Origin: Hyphomicrobiaceae bacterium | Lineage (GTDB): Bacteria > Pseudomonadota > Alphaproteobacteria > Rhizobiales > Hyphomicrobiaceae | Direction: 5' to 3' | DNA: 64,000 bases | Assembly (NCBI GenBank): GCA_020442165.1 | Contig: JAGRKV010000051.1 | Coordinates: 620,001-684,000 of the forward strand | In this document: piece by piece, positions 26,564 to 35,280 of the stretch | How positions within the stretch are numbered: the stretch's first letter is position 1 | How the letters are laid out: each line of letters starts with the position of its first letter | Translations under genes and position numbers: made by a program | Notes under the pieces: model-generated | Told to the model about the DNA's origin: nothing | Seen by the model: the letters and a program-made list of their open reading frames with translations, nothing else | The model's database searches: none

Positions 26564-27799
26564 ATGCTCGAGCTTCTCTTGTGTTCGCTCTTCACGATTT
26601 TTCCCGATTACCTTTATCGGCGATATAGCCAGGGCAAACGTCTGGGGCATGAGATCAATCTTTATTCAGTATGGTACGAGCTTCGTTATGGGATCACTGC
26701 TTGCCTGATGCTGACGGTGGCGCTGATTACGGTGATTTTCTACCATCATCCCGGTTCGACCAACGTTACCGCGGTATTTCGCACGATACCGATACTCCCT
26801 GAGATCAATGGACGTGTCGAAGAGGTGTTTGTGGGAGTCAGCGGCGACGTCAAGCAGGGTGATCCGATCGTTAAGCTCGACAGCGCCCGGCAGGAAGCGT
26901 CGCTGGACGTTGCGAAGCAGCGTATCGCGGAAGTCGAGGCGGGCATTGTCGTTGCAAAGTCTGACATCGCCAAAGCCGAGGGTCAGATCCAGCAGGCACA
27001 AAGCGCGCTCGACAACGCAAGAGATGAATTGTCTAGAAAGCAGGAGCTGAGCCAGCGCAACGCAAACGTCGTCACGCAACGGGAACTTGAGCGGTTGCAG
27101 TTGACGGTTGCGGAAAAGCAGGGAGCGCTCAGTGCTGCGCAAGCTGCCAAGGACGCTGCTGTGCTGCGCGTTTCAACGCTGCTGCCCGCTGAGAAGGAGA
27201 GTGCTGCGGCTGCACTGCGTCAGGCCCAGGTGGAACTCGACAAGATGGTTATCCGTGCCGGTGTCGAAGGCAGGATCGAGCAGTTCACCATGCGCAAAGG
27301 CGACTATGTCAACCCATTCATGCGCCCGGCTGGCGTTCTTGTGCCCAAGGGCGCGGGACGGGGAAGTCTTGTTGCGGGATTTGGCCAGATCGAAGGACAG
27401 GTTCTCAAGAAGGGCATGATCGTCGAAGCCAGCTGCGTTTCAAAGCCCTGGACGATCATCCCGATGGTGATCTCTTACGTGCAAGACTACATTGCATCAG
27501 GCCAGTTCCGGGCATCTGACCAGTTGGTCGATGTGAGCCGCCTTGCTGCGCCCGGTACGATCACCGTTTTTCTGGAGCCGCTCTATGACGGTGGTCTTGA
27601 AGGGGTGTTGCCGGGTAGCAGCTGTTTTGCCAACGCTTATTCCAACAATCACGAGAAGCTTGCCAGTCCGGACATCGGACTGGGGTCGTGGATCTACCTC
27701 CACATCGTCGATACGGTTGGCATCGTCCATGCGATGTTGTTGCGATTGCAGACGCTGCTGCTGCCGGTCAAGCAGCTGGTGCTGTCGGGGGCACATTAA
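26564..27799 (+). CDS. HlyD family periplasmic adaptor (YiaV/YibH-like)
   Basis: 411 residues. An N-terminal membrane region (LRYGITACLMLTVALITVIFY) is followed by a biotinyl-lipoyl-type half (ILPEINGRVEEVFVGVSGDVKQGDPIVKLD), a long alpha hairpin (about 105-215) and the second half (MVIRAGVEGRIEQFTMRKGDYVNP), the membrane-fusion-protein layout. The C-terminal SWIYLHIVDTVGIVHAMLLRLQTLLLP is an additional hydrophobic end seen in this subfamily. No inner-membrane pump or TolC is adjacent, so the transport substrate and partner are unknown. Confidence 0.88.
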   Translation: MLELLLCSLFTIFPDYLYRRYSQGKRLGHEINLYSVWYELRYGITACLMLTVALITVIFYHHPGSTNVTAVFRTIPILPEINGRVEEVFVGVSGDVKQGDPIVKLDSARQEASLDVAKQRIAEVEAGIVVAKSDIAKAEGQIQQAQSALDNARDELSRKQELSQRNANVVTQRELERLQLTVAEKQGALSAAQAAKDAAVLRVSTLLPAEKESAAAALRQAQVELDKMVIRAGVEGRIEQFTMRKGDYVNPFMRPAGVLVPKGAGRGSLVAGFGQIEGQVLKKGMIVEASCVSKPWTIIPMVISYVQDYIASGQFRASDQLVDVSRLAAPGTITVFLEPLYDGGLEGVLPGSSCFANAYSNNHEKLASPDIGLGSWIYLHIVDTVGIVHAMLLRLQTLLLPVKQLVLSGAH

Positions 27800-27945
27800 G
27801 CGGGCGTCAGTGTCGGCAAGAGGGTGATGCGGTCGTGCTTGTGATTGTGCAACCGCGCCCTCTCGCGAAAGGCGTATTGTCCAGCAGCGGTTCTTTGAGC
27901 GCCGAATGAATTGGGCGCTAAAGAAGCGTGCATGAGAAAATACAA

Positions 27946-29073
27946 TCAGAACGGCGCCATTTTCTTTTCGCTCCACTGGATGGCGTCGCTTTCCGCCTTC
28001 TGTCGTTCGGCCTTGGGCAGCGCGGCGATCAGTTCATCGAGAACCTTGTCGTCGCCAAAGCCATTGGCCTTGGCGATCAAGCGCCATTTGGCTGCTTCGG
28101 CGTTGCTCTTATCAACGCCGATGCCCTCGCGGTAAATGTGCGCCAGCCGGTTCTGCGCGCCGGCAATGTTGGCGTTAGCGGCCGTGCGCATGTAGGAAAT
28201 CGCCTTCGGCTCATCGGCCTTGAGGCCAAGGCCCTTCAACAGCAACACGGAGTAGTCGTAGGCGGCGACGGCCATGCCCTGATCGGCGGCGGCTCTCAAC
28301 CAGCGTGAAGTTTCCACTGCGTCATTCGGGACACCGGTCCCGGCCTGATAGAGTGTCGCCAGATCGTACTGAGCAGCGGCTATGCCTTTCTCGGCGGCGT
28401 AGCGGATGTGCTGGGCAGCGCGATAGGGGTTCTCCGGCTTGCCATCGCCCTTCAGGAAGAGCAGGCCTAGATTATAGTTGGCGGCGGCATGTCCGGTCTT
28501 GGCTGCGCGCTCGAACATCTGCGCGGCTCCGGCGCGGTCCTTCTCTACACCGCGGCCTTCGGCCAGAATGACGCCATAGGCAAAGATGCCATCGATGTCG
28601 CCGAGCTCCGCTGCGCGCTTGTACCATTGCGCGGCAAGCCCATCGTTCTTGGGCACGCCCAGTCCTTCGGCATGAATGCGCGCGATAAGCGTATGAGCGC
28701 GGGCATCGCCTTTTTCGGCGAGTTTGTTGGCGAGTTCCAACGCTGTAAGATAACGCCCCTGGTCGAATGCCAGATATGGATCGTCAGCTCCAGGCGGAGG
28801 TTTGGGCAACCGGTTGGCGGGGGTGTTCTTCTGGAAAGTGTGGGGATCCTTGGAATGCACGGACACATTGGGACCCTTAGGGCCGCTGTCCGCCTTCGGG
28901 TCAGCTGCCGCGTGCGTCGATTGTCCCGCCGCATTCGATTTATGTTTTGGCGCCTGTTCGGAGCGCTGCACCCATGAACTCGTCTCAGCATGAGCGCTGG
29001 GCGCAAACAGCGGGAAGCCGTCGAAGCTGAGTGCCACCGATACGAGTGCCAAAGATCTGATGACCCGATTCAT
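27946..29073 (-). CDS. Exported Sel1-repeat protein
   Basis: 375 residues. Signal peptide (IRSLALVSVALSFDGFPLFAPSAHA), a low-complexity linker to about residue 95, then at least six Sel1-type tetratricopeptide repeats (examples: GDARAHTLIARIHAEGLGVPKNDGLAAQWYKRAAE, GDIDGIFAYGVILAEGRGVEKDRAGAAQMFERAAK, GHAAANYNLGLLFLKGDGKPE). Such repeats mediate protein contacts in the periplasm or at the envelope. It overlaps the end of the ThiE-like gene by 4 bases, indicating one operon. Confidence 0.92.
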   Translation of the reverse strand: MNRVIRSLALVSVALSFDGFPLFAPSAHAETSSWVQRSEQAPKHKSNAAGQSTHAAADPKADSGPKGPNVSVHSKDPHTFQKNTPANRLPKPPPGADDPYLAFDQGRYLTALELANKLAEKGDARAHTLIARIHAEGLGVPKNDGLAAQWYKRAAELGDIDGIFAYGVILAEGRGVEKDRAGAAQMFERAAKTGHAAANYNLGLLFLKGDGKPENPYRAAQHIRYAAEKGIAAAQYDLATLYQAGTGVPNDAVETSRWLRAAADQGMAVAAYDYSVLLLKGLGLKADEPKAISYMRTAANANIAGAQNRLAHIYREGIGVDKSNAEAAKWRLIAKANGFGDDKVLDELIAALPKAERQKAESDAIQWSEKKMAPF

Positions 29074-29717
29074 GCGGGTGTCTCCGCGAGTCTCAGAACA
29101 TGGTCAACTTCCAAGACCTGTTGTCTGATGTCGTCGGCCGTGCCGCCGTTGGGAAGGCGGAATGCAACGAAGTCGGCGCCGCGCGAAGCCAGATCGGCTG
29201 CATCTTCAGTGGTTTCCACATCGAATGCGACGCACGGTATTTCGAAGATCGTGCTCCACCACTCGATCATCGCTGCGCGACGCTCGCGGGCAGCCTCACG
29301 CTCTTCCACATGGGGCGGAATACCAAAGGCGATGTAGTCGGCGCCGGTCTCACCCAACTCCATGGCGTCGTGTCGAGAGCGCCCGACGTCCACACCCAAC
29401 ATGTAGCGGTGGCCGAGGATCTCCCGGGCCTCAGTGGCGCGGGCGGCGATGTTCTTGGACCAGGTCAGATGGCAGCCATCGGCCTTGGTCGTGCGCACGA
29501 GTTGAGGGTCGTCGGCAAGCATGACGGCAACATCGCGTGACTGTGCCAATTCGATGAGTGGCAGGACGCCTTGGGCATCGAGCGACTTGCCATCGGGAGG
29601 CGCGATCAGAAGCGAAGCGGGAGTCGCGACAGCGAGCGCGGCGGTGAGCCGATCGGCAGCTGTTTCGCCGGCTTCGACCACGAGATAGAGCTTGGAGGGC
29701 TCGGTTTCGGCCATCAC
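29070..29717 (-). CDS. Thiamine-phosphate-synthase-like protein
   Basis: 215 residues with a TIM-barrel ThiE/TenI appearance: KLYLVVEAG at strand 1, LPLIELAQSRDVAVMLADDPQLVRTTKADGCHLTW, then LGVDVGRSRHDAMELGETGADYIAFGIPPH, where genuine ThiE has a SxHxxxEA and ADYxGxGP pattern, and FEIPCVAFDVETTEDAADLASRGADFVAFR. The phosphate-binding and pyrophosphate-binding residues are not fully conserved, so catalytic activity as ThiE is uncertain. Upstream partner of the Sel1 gene with a 4-base overlap. Confidence 0.82.
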   Translation of the reverse strand: MMAETEPSKLYLVVEAGETAADRLTAALAVATPASLLIAPPDGKSLDAQGVLPLIELAQSRDVAVMLADDPQLVRTTKADGCHLTWSKNIAARATEAREILGHRYMLGVDVGRSRHDAMELGETGADYIAFGIPPHVEEREAARERRAAMIEWWSTIFEIPCVAFDVETTEDAADLASRGADFVAFRLPNGGTADDIRQQVLEVDHVLRLAETPA

Positions 29718-29870
29718 TGCCAGTTCCTGTTAGCGGGGATCGGGTGTTTGGTGAGGCTATCGGACCCGATTGGGGCGGAAAATGGGCTCGGGCGGGTTGT
29801 CTCACAACTCATCACGGCTAATGTATCTGAAAATCCATCACATTGGCGCGAATGCGGAGGGAGTGGTGTT

Positions 29871-30353
29871 ATGGGCCCCGAGTGGCGTGTTTACCTGTCC
29901 GGCGAAATTCACACCGGCTGGCGCGAGGAGATTGAGAAGGGTGCGCGGGCGGCAGGGCTCGACATCGCATTCGCGGCGCCTGTTACCGATCATGGTGCCA
30001 GCGACGATTGCGGCGTGGCGATCCTGGGGGCCGAGCCCGACAAGTTCTGGCACGACCGCAAGGGTGCCGGGATCAATGCCATCCGGACGCGCACACTGAT
30101 CGAGAAGGCCGACGTCGTCGTCGTGCGGTTTGGCGAGAAATATAAGCAGTGGAACGCGGCGTTCGATGCGGGGTACGCGGCGGCGCTCGGCAAGTCCCTT
30201 ATCATCCTGCATGGGTCGGAGCATGCGCATGCCCTGAAGGAGGTGGACGAGGCGGCTTCCGCCGTGGCGGAGACGCCGGCGCAGGTTGTCGAAATCCTGC
30301 GGTATGTGATCGGCGGCGAATTGCCGGAGCGGTCGCGCGCGGCGGCGGAGTAG
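29871..30353 (+). CDS. YtoQ family protein
   Basis: 160 residues from the ATG at 29871 (GGAGG upstream); the open frame to 29571 does not belong. EWRVYLSGEIHTGWREEIEKGARAAGLDIAFAAPVTDHGASDDCG and IRTRTLIEKADVVVVRFGEKYKQWNAAFDAGYAAALGKSLIIL match the YtoQ family, which has a nucleoside 2-deoxyribosyltransferase-like fold. Function is not established. Single-gene unit followed by a strong terminator. Confidence 0.88.
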   Translation: MGPEWRVYLSGEIHTGWREEIEKGARAAGLDIAFAAPVTDHGASDDCGVAILGAEPDKFWHDRKGAGINAIRTRTLIEKADVVVVRFGEKYKQWNAAFDAGYAAALGKSLIILHGSEHAHALKEVDEAASAVAETPAQVVEILRYVIGGELPERSRAAAE

Positions 30354-30382
30354 GCTCACGGAATTGCATTCCGATGAAACTG

Positions 30383-30418
30383 GTACGGCCGGGCTGAGAC
30401 CCGGCCGTACTTTGTTTT
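30383..30418 (+). terminator. Rho-independent terminator after YtoQ gene
   Basis: An 11-bp perfect stem (GTACGGCCGGG, 30383-30393, with CCCGGCCGTAC, 30400-30410), a 6-base loop and the tail TTTGTTTT. It lies between two convergent genes and serves the plus strand; the minus-strand side lacks a T-tract. Confidence 0.85.
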
Positions 30419-30433
30419 GATGTCCTTGCCGAT

Positions 30434-31321
30434 TCAGGTGATCGATGCGGCGTAGATCTTGTCAATCGCGGTCTTCAGCGTGGCATTGAAATCGGCATCG
30501 CTCTGCTGCGCGGTCAGTCCTTCGGAGAGCGCGCGGCTGAACGAAGCGATCATGCCGGGCTGCTTGGCGAGCTTTTCGCAGGCCTCGTCCCTGCTGTAGC
30601 CACCCGACAACGCGACAACCCGCGCCACCTTCGGATGAGCGATGAGATCGGAGTAGAAGCCGTCCACGCTCGGGATGGTCAGCTTGAAAATAACCTGCTG
30701 GCCATCGGGGATGCCATCGAGGCCCGCTAGCAATTCGGCCTTCAACAGTTCTTCGCACTTCGCCTTGTCGGCGGCCTTGATGTCCACTTCCGGCTCGAGG
30801 ATGGGAACCATGCCATGGCTCAGCACCTGCTTGCCCCAGTCGAACTGCTGAGCTGCGATCGCCTTGATGCCGGCGGGGTTGGCCGCCTTGATGACCGACC
30901 GTTCCTTGGTGCCGTAAATGCCCTTGGCGGCGCCGCGAGCGAGAAGCTTGTCGAGTTCGGGGAAGGGCTTCATCAGCTGGACGCCATCAGCCTCAGGGCT
31001 CAGACCCTTGTCGATCTTGAGGATCGGAACGACACCCTTCACTTCCCAAAGATAGGTTGCCGTGGGTTTGCCGGCGATGTCGCGGTCCATGGTCTGCTCG
31101 AACAGGATTGCCGCGATGACGCCGTTGCTGGTGAAGGACGGGCTGGTGATAATCCTGGAGCGCATCTGATGGATCATATCGAACATCTGATCTTCGCCCG
31201 AATATTCACTCTCTTCGATGCCATAGAGCTTGAGGGCTTTGGGCGTGCTGCCGCCGCTTTGATCGAGGGCTGCGATGAAGCCCTTACCGGTGCTCATGCG
31301 TTCGTGCTGTTTGGCATTCAT
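30434..31321 (-). CDS. fda: Fructose-bisphosphate aldolase class I
   Basis: 295 residues, the length of bacterial class I FBA (Staphylococcus Fda type). N-terminal GFIAALDQSGGSTPKALKLYGIEESEY, TSNGVIAAILFEQTMDRD, VPILKIDKGLSPEADGVQLMKPFPELDKLL and GMVPILEPEVDIKAADK are signature stretches; the Schiff-base lysine is probably in VIFKLTIPSVDG. Cleaves fructose 1,6-bisphosphate without a metal. Glyceraldehyde-3-phosphate dehydrogenase is encoded 1 kb away on the same strand, but psiE and terminators lie between. Confidence 0.95.
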   Translation of the reverse strand: MNAKQHERMSTGKGFIAALDQSGGSTPKALKLYGIEESEYSGEDQMFDMIHQMRSRIITSPSFTSNGVIAAILFEQTMDRDIAGKPTATYLWEVKGVVPILKIDKGLSPEADGVQLMKPFPELDKLLARGAAKGIYGTKERSVIKAANPAGIKAIAAQQFDWGKQVLSHGMVPILEPEVDIKAADKAKCEELLKAELLAGLDGIPDGQQVIFKLTIPSVDGFYSDLIAHPKVARVVALSGGYSRDEACEKLAKQPGMIASFSRALSEGLTAQQSDADFNATLKTAIDKIYAASIT

Positions 31322-31685
31322 TCGTTAGTTCCCTTCCAATCCAGGTTACGAAAACCGGCCAATCTCAATGATGTCTCGGCGCTTCAATGTTCTTCAGGGG
31401 GGGCATCGCCTAGCGATGTCAATGAGCCTGTCGGTCATGGCATACCTTGCTGTAACGACTTCTGTCGGGGCTCCTTCCTGCAGGTGTGCCAATGGCCGAA
31501 CGATAGAGTCCTGGCCGGCCTGGCGGCGGCCAATCATGATCGGACCCGAGGCATAATAGTGCGGCCGCGTGGCTCACGCATTGCTTTGAAGCATAAAATT
31601 ACAGGTTTGGCGCAATTGCCTAATAGGGGGAAATTTGCGTTTTGTTTGAGCACGAGTGCACAACGGATTGGCATGCCCTTTTCGT
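31322..31685. other. Intergenic region upstream of aldolase gene
   Basis: About 360 bases between fda and psiE, both on the minus strand. A mid-section (31590-31660) is A/T-richer than surrounding sequence and could carry the fda promoter. No ORF of protein-like composition was seen. Confidence 0.4.
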
Positions 31686-32168
31686 CTAGCCCCCGACGTC
31701 GGTGTCGGTGAGGTCGCCGCTATCCGGAGTGGCCGCGGTTGCCGGGAACTTATGAGAAGAATAGCGGATTACGAGCACCGAAAGCGCGAGGATCAGGATT
31801 GCACCCGACAGGATGACGACGCCCATATCCGGCTTGGGCTCGTGATTGACCCAGCCGATGAGGTGTCGCGTCAGGGCGGTGATGCCGATGTAAATGAGGA
31901 ACCTCAGCGGCATATGATTGGTCTTGAAGTAGATGCCGACCATGGAGCCGATTTCGAGGTAGATGAAGAGCAGTAGCAGGTCCTCGATAGAGGCGTGTCC
32001 TTTGCCCATCAGCTCGATAAAGAAGACGACGCCAGCCCATACCGTCGCTGCGCCGATGGCAAAGAGCCCGATCATATGGAATGTCTCGGTCAGGAAATTG
32101 CCGATCGGCTGGGCAAGCCGCTGGACGGCGTCGTTGGCGCGGTTGGCATGGTGCTCAGATGATTTCAT
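31686..32168 (-). CDS. psiE: PsiE family phosphate-starvation-inducible membrane protein
   Basis: 160 residues with four membrane segments: FHMIGLFAIGAATVWAGVVFFIEL, SIEDLLLLFIYLEIGSMVGIYF, LRFLIYIGITALTRHLI and MGVVILSGAILILALSVLVIRYS. The LLLLFIYLEIGSMVGIYFKTNHMPLRFLIYIGITALTRHLI core is the PsiE signature. Function unknown; the name comes from phosphate-regulated expression in E. coli. No Pho box was found. Confidence 0.9.
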   Translation of the reverse strand: MKSSEHHANRANDAVQRLAQPIGNFLTETFHMIGLFAIGAATVWAGVVFFIELMGKGHASIEDLLLLFIYLEIGSMVGIYFKTNHMPLRFLIYIGITALTRHLIGWVNHEPKPDMGVVILSGAILILALSVLVIRYSSHKFPATAATPDSGDLTDTDVGG

Positions 32169-32211
32169 TGCTCTCTCCCCTGATCTATTCGGATCGTAGG
32201 CGGAGGCGCGG

Positions 32212-32252
32212 CAAAAGAGAAGGCCGCGCGAGTTGGAACCCGCGCGGCCTTC
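32212..32252 (-). terminator. Rho-independent terminator after gap
   Basis: A 12-bp stem GAAGGCCGCGCG (32219-32230) with CGCGCGGCCTTC (32241-32252). On the minus strand it is followed by TCTCTTTTGCC, a short T-tract, and it lies 30 bases beyond the gap stop codon. Confidence 0.8.
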
Positions 32253-32282
32253 AAGAAGCGTTCGACGTCCTGCCGAACCTGG

Positions 32283-33290
32283 TCAGATGAGTTTAGCCAT
32301 CGCAACGGCGGTGTCAGCCATGCGGTTGGAGAAGCCCCACTCGTTGTCGTACCAGGACAGGATGCGCACCATGTTGCCGCCGACGACCTTGGTCTGATCG
32401 AGATGGAAAATGGAGGACCGGCTGTCGTGGTTGAAGTCCATCGACACGTTGGGTTCGTCGGTATAGCCGAGAACGCCCTTCAGCGGGCCATCCGCCGCCG
32501 CCTTGATGGCCGCGGAGATTTCGTCCTTCGTCGTCTCGCGCTTGGAGGTGAAGACCAAGTCGACCACCGAGACGTTGGGAGTCGGCACGCGGATGGCGGT
32601 GCCATCGAGCTTGCCGTTCAGGTCAGGCAGCACGAGGCCGACGGCCTTGGCAGCGCCGGTCGAGGTTGGGATCATGCTCATGGCCGCGGCGCGGGCGCGA
32701 TAGAGGTCCTTGTGCAGTGTGTCGAGCGTCGGCTGGTCGCCGGTGTAGGAGTGGATCGTCGTCATGAAGCCCTTTTCGATGCCGACGAGGTCGTGCAGCA
32801 CCTTGGCGACCGGGGCGAGGCAGTTGGTCGTGCAGGAGGCGTTTGAGACGACCAGGTGATCCTTGGTCAGCTTGTCGTGGTTGACGCCATAGACGACCGT
32901 CAGATCAGCACCGGTGGCGGGCGCGGAAACAAGGACGCGCTTTGCTCCGGCATCCAGATGCAACTGCGCCTTTTCCCTGGCCGTGAAAATGCCCGTGCAT
33001 TCCATGGCGATGTCGACACCCATGGCCTTGTGAGGCAGCTCGGCGGGATTGCGGATGGCGGTCACCTTGATCGGTCCGGTGCCGACGTCGATGGTGTCGC
33101 CGGAGACGCTAACGCTGCCAGGGAAGCGGCCATGGACCGAATCGTAGCGCATCAAGTGAGCATTGGTTTCGACCGGACCCAGATCGTTAATGGCAACGAC
33201 CTGCACGTCCGTACGTCCGCTTTCCACGAGCGCTCGCAGAACATTGCGGCCGATGCGTCCGAAACCATTGATAGCGACCTTAACTGCCAT
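32283..33290 (-). CDS. gap: Glyceraldehyde-3-phosphate dehydrogenase, type I
   Basis: 335 residues. NAD-binding [16 protein letters not shown] at the N-terminus, catalytic Cys153 in [12 protein letters not shown], and the C-terminal [12 protein letters not shown]. It oxidises glyceraldehyde 3-phosphate to 1,3-bisphosphoglycerate. The second-strand stretch [24 protein letters not shown] is typical of the alphaproteobacterial enzymes; Asp36 in INDL favours NAD over NADP. Single gene with its own terminator, divergent from the zapA operon. Confidence 0.98.
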   Translation of the reverse strand: MAVKVAINGFGRIGRNVLRALVESGRTDVQVVAINDLGPVETNAHLMRYDSVHGRFPGSVSVSGDTIDVGTGPIKVTAIRNPAELPHKAMGVDIAMECTGIFTAREKAQLHLDAGAKRVLVSAPATGADLTVVYGVNHDKLTKDHLVVSNASCTTNCLAPVAKVLHDLVGIEKGFMTTIHSYTGDQPTLDTLHKDLYRARAAAMSMIPTSTGAAKAVGLVLPDLNGKLDGTAIRVPTPNVSVVDLVFTSKRETTKDEISAAIKAAADGPLKGVLGYTDEPNVSMDFNHDSRSSIFHLDQTKVVGGNMVRILSWYDNEWGFSNRMADTAVAMAKLI

Positions 33291-33637
33291 GATGATGTAA
33301 TCCTCCGCGGATGCGATTTATTAGGGATGGAGCGGCGCTTGGCTCAAAGAGGGTTGTCGCAACGTGTAGCGCGTGGGTTGAGCGCGTGTGGCCCGATTGC
33401 GCTGTTCGTCGACCTTGTTTTCCTGGAGGCGCCATTAAGTTGACCGTGCTATGGGATGTCAATGCACCAACAGCGGGCGCGCGCGGGCGGAAGGTCGCAC
33501 GGCGTGGAATAAACCTTGTGTAATGCCGCGGGTGCATTGACGTTCGACAAGTCTGGCCCCTATGGTCCTTCGAATCGGCTGGGCTCAATGCCTGCGGCGG
33601 CCGGTCATGGGCGCCGTCATTTCTCGGACCCACTTTG
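33291..33637. other. Divergent intergenic region gap / zapA operon
   Basis: About 350 bases expected to carry the gap promoter on the minus strand and that of the DUF4164-like gene on the plus strand. No ORF is supported; I could not assign promoter boxes with confidence. Confidence 0.4.
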
Positions 33638-33895
33638 ATGACCTCTCGGGGAAAAGCGAAAAAATCAGGTTCGGACGGTCAATCGTCCGCCCGCACGGGA
33701 TCCCATAAGGCTGCAGCGCAAGCCTCGGCGGAGGCCGATGCTGGTGCGCTGGAGGCGGAGAATCGTGCTCTGCGCGCGGCGCTCGATGATGCAAAAGCGG
33801 AAATCGCGCGGTTGCAGAAGCGTCAGGAACTTGTGGTTAACCGAATTGATTGGGTTGTCGACTCTCTGCATAACCTGTTGGAGGATGAGGATTAG
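33638..33895 (+). CDS. Small coiled-coil protein upstream of zapA (DUF4164-like)
   Basis: 85 residues from the ATG at 33638. A basic, Ser/Ala-rich N-terminal third (SRGKAKKSGSDGQSSARTGSHKAAAQ) is followed by a coiled coil with clear heptads, GALEAENRALRAALDDAKAEIARLQKRQELVVNRIDWVVDSLHNLLED. In Hyphomicrobiales a short coiled-coil gene commonly precedes zapA; the DUF4164 label rests on that context and is tentative. A link to cell division is inference. Confidence 0.75.
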   Translation: MTSRGKAKKSGSDGQSSARTGSHKAAAQASAEADAGALEAENRALRAALDDAKAEIARLQKRQELVVNRIDWVVDSLHNLLEDED

Positions 33896-33959
33896 CCTCG
33901 CCTTGGAAAAAGCAGCTTGGCATCAGGGCTCTAGGGTGTGAGCCGCGGATGAGGGGGCA

Positions 33960-34265
33960 ATGGGGCAGGTCTCGGTCACACTCAACGGGCGGACATACCG
34001 CTTGGCCTGCGAGGACGGCGAGGAGGAACGGCTCGTCGAGCTTGCCACGCACGTCAAGGACCGCGTCGACCAGTTGACGCTGGAATTCGGGCAGGTGGGC
34101 GACGAGCGGTTGCTGCTGATGACTTCCATCCTCATTGCGGACGAGCTTTGGGATACGCGCAAGGCCCTGGAAGTGCAGATCGAAGAGGCAACGGAGATGC
34201 TTCGCCAGCTTACCGAGCCCGCACCGAAAGAGGACGTTTCGGACAAGGCTGCAAAGTCCGCATGA
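33960..34265 (+). CDS. zapA: Cell division protein ZapA
   Basis: 101 residues. GQVSVTLNGRTYRLACEDGEEERLVELATHVKDRVDQL is the ZapA N-terminal domain and the C-terminal helix (LLLMTSILIADELWDTRKALEVQIEEATEMLRQL) forms the tetramerising coiled coil. It bundles FtsZ filaments at the Z-ring. GAGGGGGCA lies just before the start. The following 6S RNA and folate cyclo-ligase gene are its classical neighbours. Confidence 0.94.
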   Translation: MGQVSVTLNGRTYRLACEDGEEERLVELATHVKDRVDQLTLEFGQVGDERLLLMTSILIADELWDTRKALEVQIEEATEMLRQLTEPAPKEDVSDKAAKSA

Positions 34266-34380
34266 AGGCCTAGTGCCTGTGCGCCTAGTGCATACCTGAC
34301 CATCGAATTTTTCGACTGTGAAAGTGGGCCTGCGTTCAGCGCCCCATGGATTTTCGCGGTGCGACTCCTTAGATTAGGAA

Positions 34381-34539
34381 CGCTGCGGGGCGCGTCAGGA
34401 GCAGATTATTCTCCAGGGCCTATAAGATCAGCCAGGGAGCTGTCCCTGCCCGGGATCGTGGTCCCGGACACACGGCGCCCACCTTACTTTTGTAGGGACC
34501 CGGCGAGATCAACACCTGCTCCAACGGCTACCGCGGCAC
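34381..34539 (+). ncRNA. ssrS: 6S RNA
   Basis: The roughly 160-base region between zapA and the 5-formyl-THF cyclo-ligase gene is the conserved site of 6S RNA in proteobacteria. Its ends pair: GCTGCGG (34382) with CCGCGGC (34531-34537, using G-U pairs), and GGAGCAG (34398-34404) with CTGCTCC (34516-34522), while the middle can form a long imperfect rod with an open bulge (GGGAGCTGTCCCTGCCCGGGATCG region), the -10-like mimic that traps RNA polymerase. Ends are estimated to within about 10 bases. Confidence 0.8.
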
Positions 34540-34688
34540 TTCATTTTATCGCTTGGGTTCAATTCGCTGCCGGATCTAGCCGATAACGGCAAGGTTGGTA
34601 GGCTCTCCGGAGCTTTTGTTTTCGCGATGCCCGAGGACGGCGACGAGGCCCTGGCGCCCGCCCGCAAATTGCGCTCAGATGTACGGCG

Positions 34689-35273
34689 ATGACACCAATC
34701 CAACAGCAAAAGCGGGAACTGCGCGGTCGAGCCAAGGCGGCGCGGACGGCGGCGTTCGCGCTGCATGGCGCGCCGGCGTCGGCGCGGCTGGCCGCGCACG
34801 GAATCGGATTTTCCGGATCGAGGCCGGATGCCGCGGTTTCGGGGTTTCTTGCGATAGGTGAAGAAATCGATCCCATGCCGCTTCTGCGCCGCCTATGGGC
34901 GGAAGGCCATGGCGTGGGGCTGCCAGTGATGGTGGGAAAGGGGCGACCGCTGGTCTTCCGGCAGTGGCGCGAGGGCGAACCGCTTTGCGAGGTGCAATGG
35001 GGTATCCGCGAACCGCTGGACCGGGCGGCGGTCTTGGTGCCGGATGTAATGCTTGTACCGTTGCTCGCGTTCGACCGGAATGGCTATCGGCTCGGCTACG
35101 GCGGTGGCTTTTATGACCGGTCGATTGCGGAAATCCGGGCGGCCAAGCCGGTCGTAATCATCGGGCTCGCCTATGACGAGTTAGAGGTCGACGCCGTCCC
35201 GCATGACGCGTATGACCAGCGGCTGGACTGGGTACTGACGCCTTCAGGCCCGAAGAAATGCCAAACGGGCTGA
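34689..35273 (+). CDS. fau: 5-formyltetrahydrofolate cyclo-ligase
   Basis: 194 residues. TPIQQQKRELRGRAKAARTAA at the N-terminus, LVPLLAFDRNGYRLGYGGGFYDRSIAE (the ATP/folate signature near 134-160) and a C-terminal GLAYDELEVDAVPHDAYDQRLDWVLTP are diagnostic. It converts 5-formyl-THF to 5,10-methenyl-THF using ATP. The gene is 7 bases ahead of the YmdB-like gene, so cotranscribed. Confidence 0.96.
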   Translation: MTPIQQQKRELRGRAKAARTAAFALHGAPASARLAAHGIGFSGSRPDAAVSGFLAIGEEIDPMPLLRRLWAEGHGVGLPVMVGKGRPLVFRQWREGEPLCEVQWGIREPLDRAAVLVPDVMLVPLLAFDRNGYRLGYGGGFYDRSIAEIRAAKPVVIIGLAYDELEVDAVPHDAYDQRLDWVLTPSGPKKCQTG

Positions 35274-35280
35274 GCTTTAA

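Noticed and set aside
31368..31556. 62-codon frame in the fda-psiE gap
   Set aside because: No ribosome site and no hydrophobic or motif features; likely chance.
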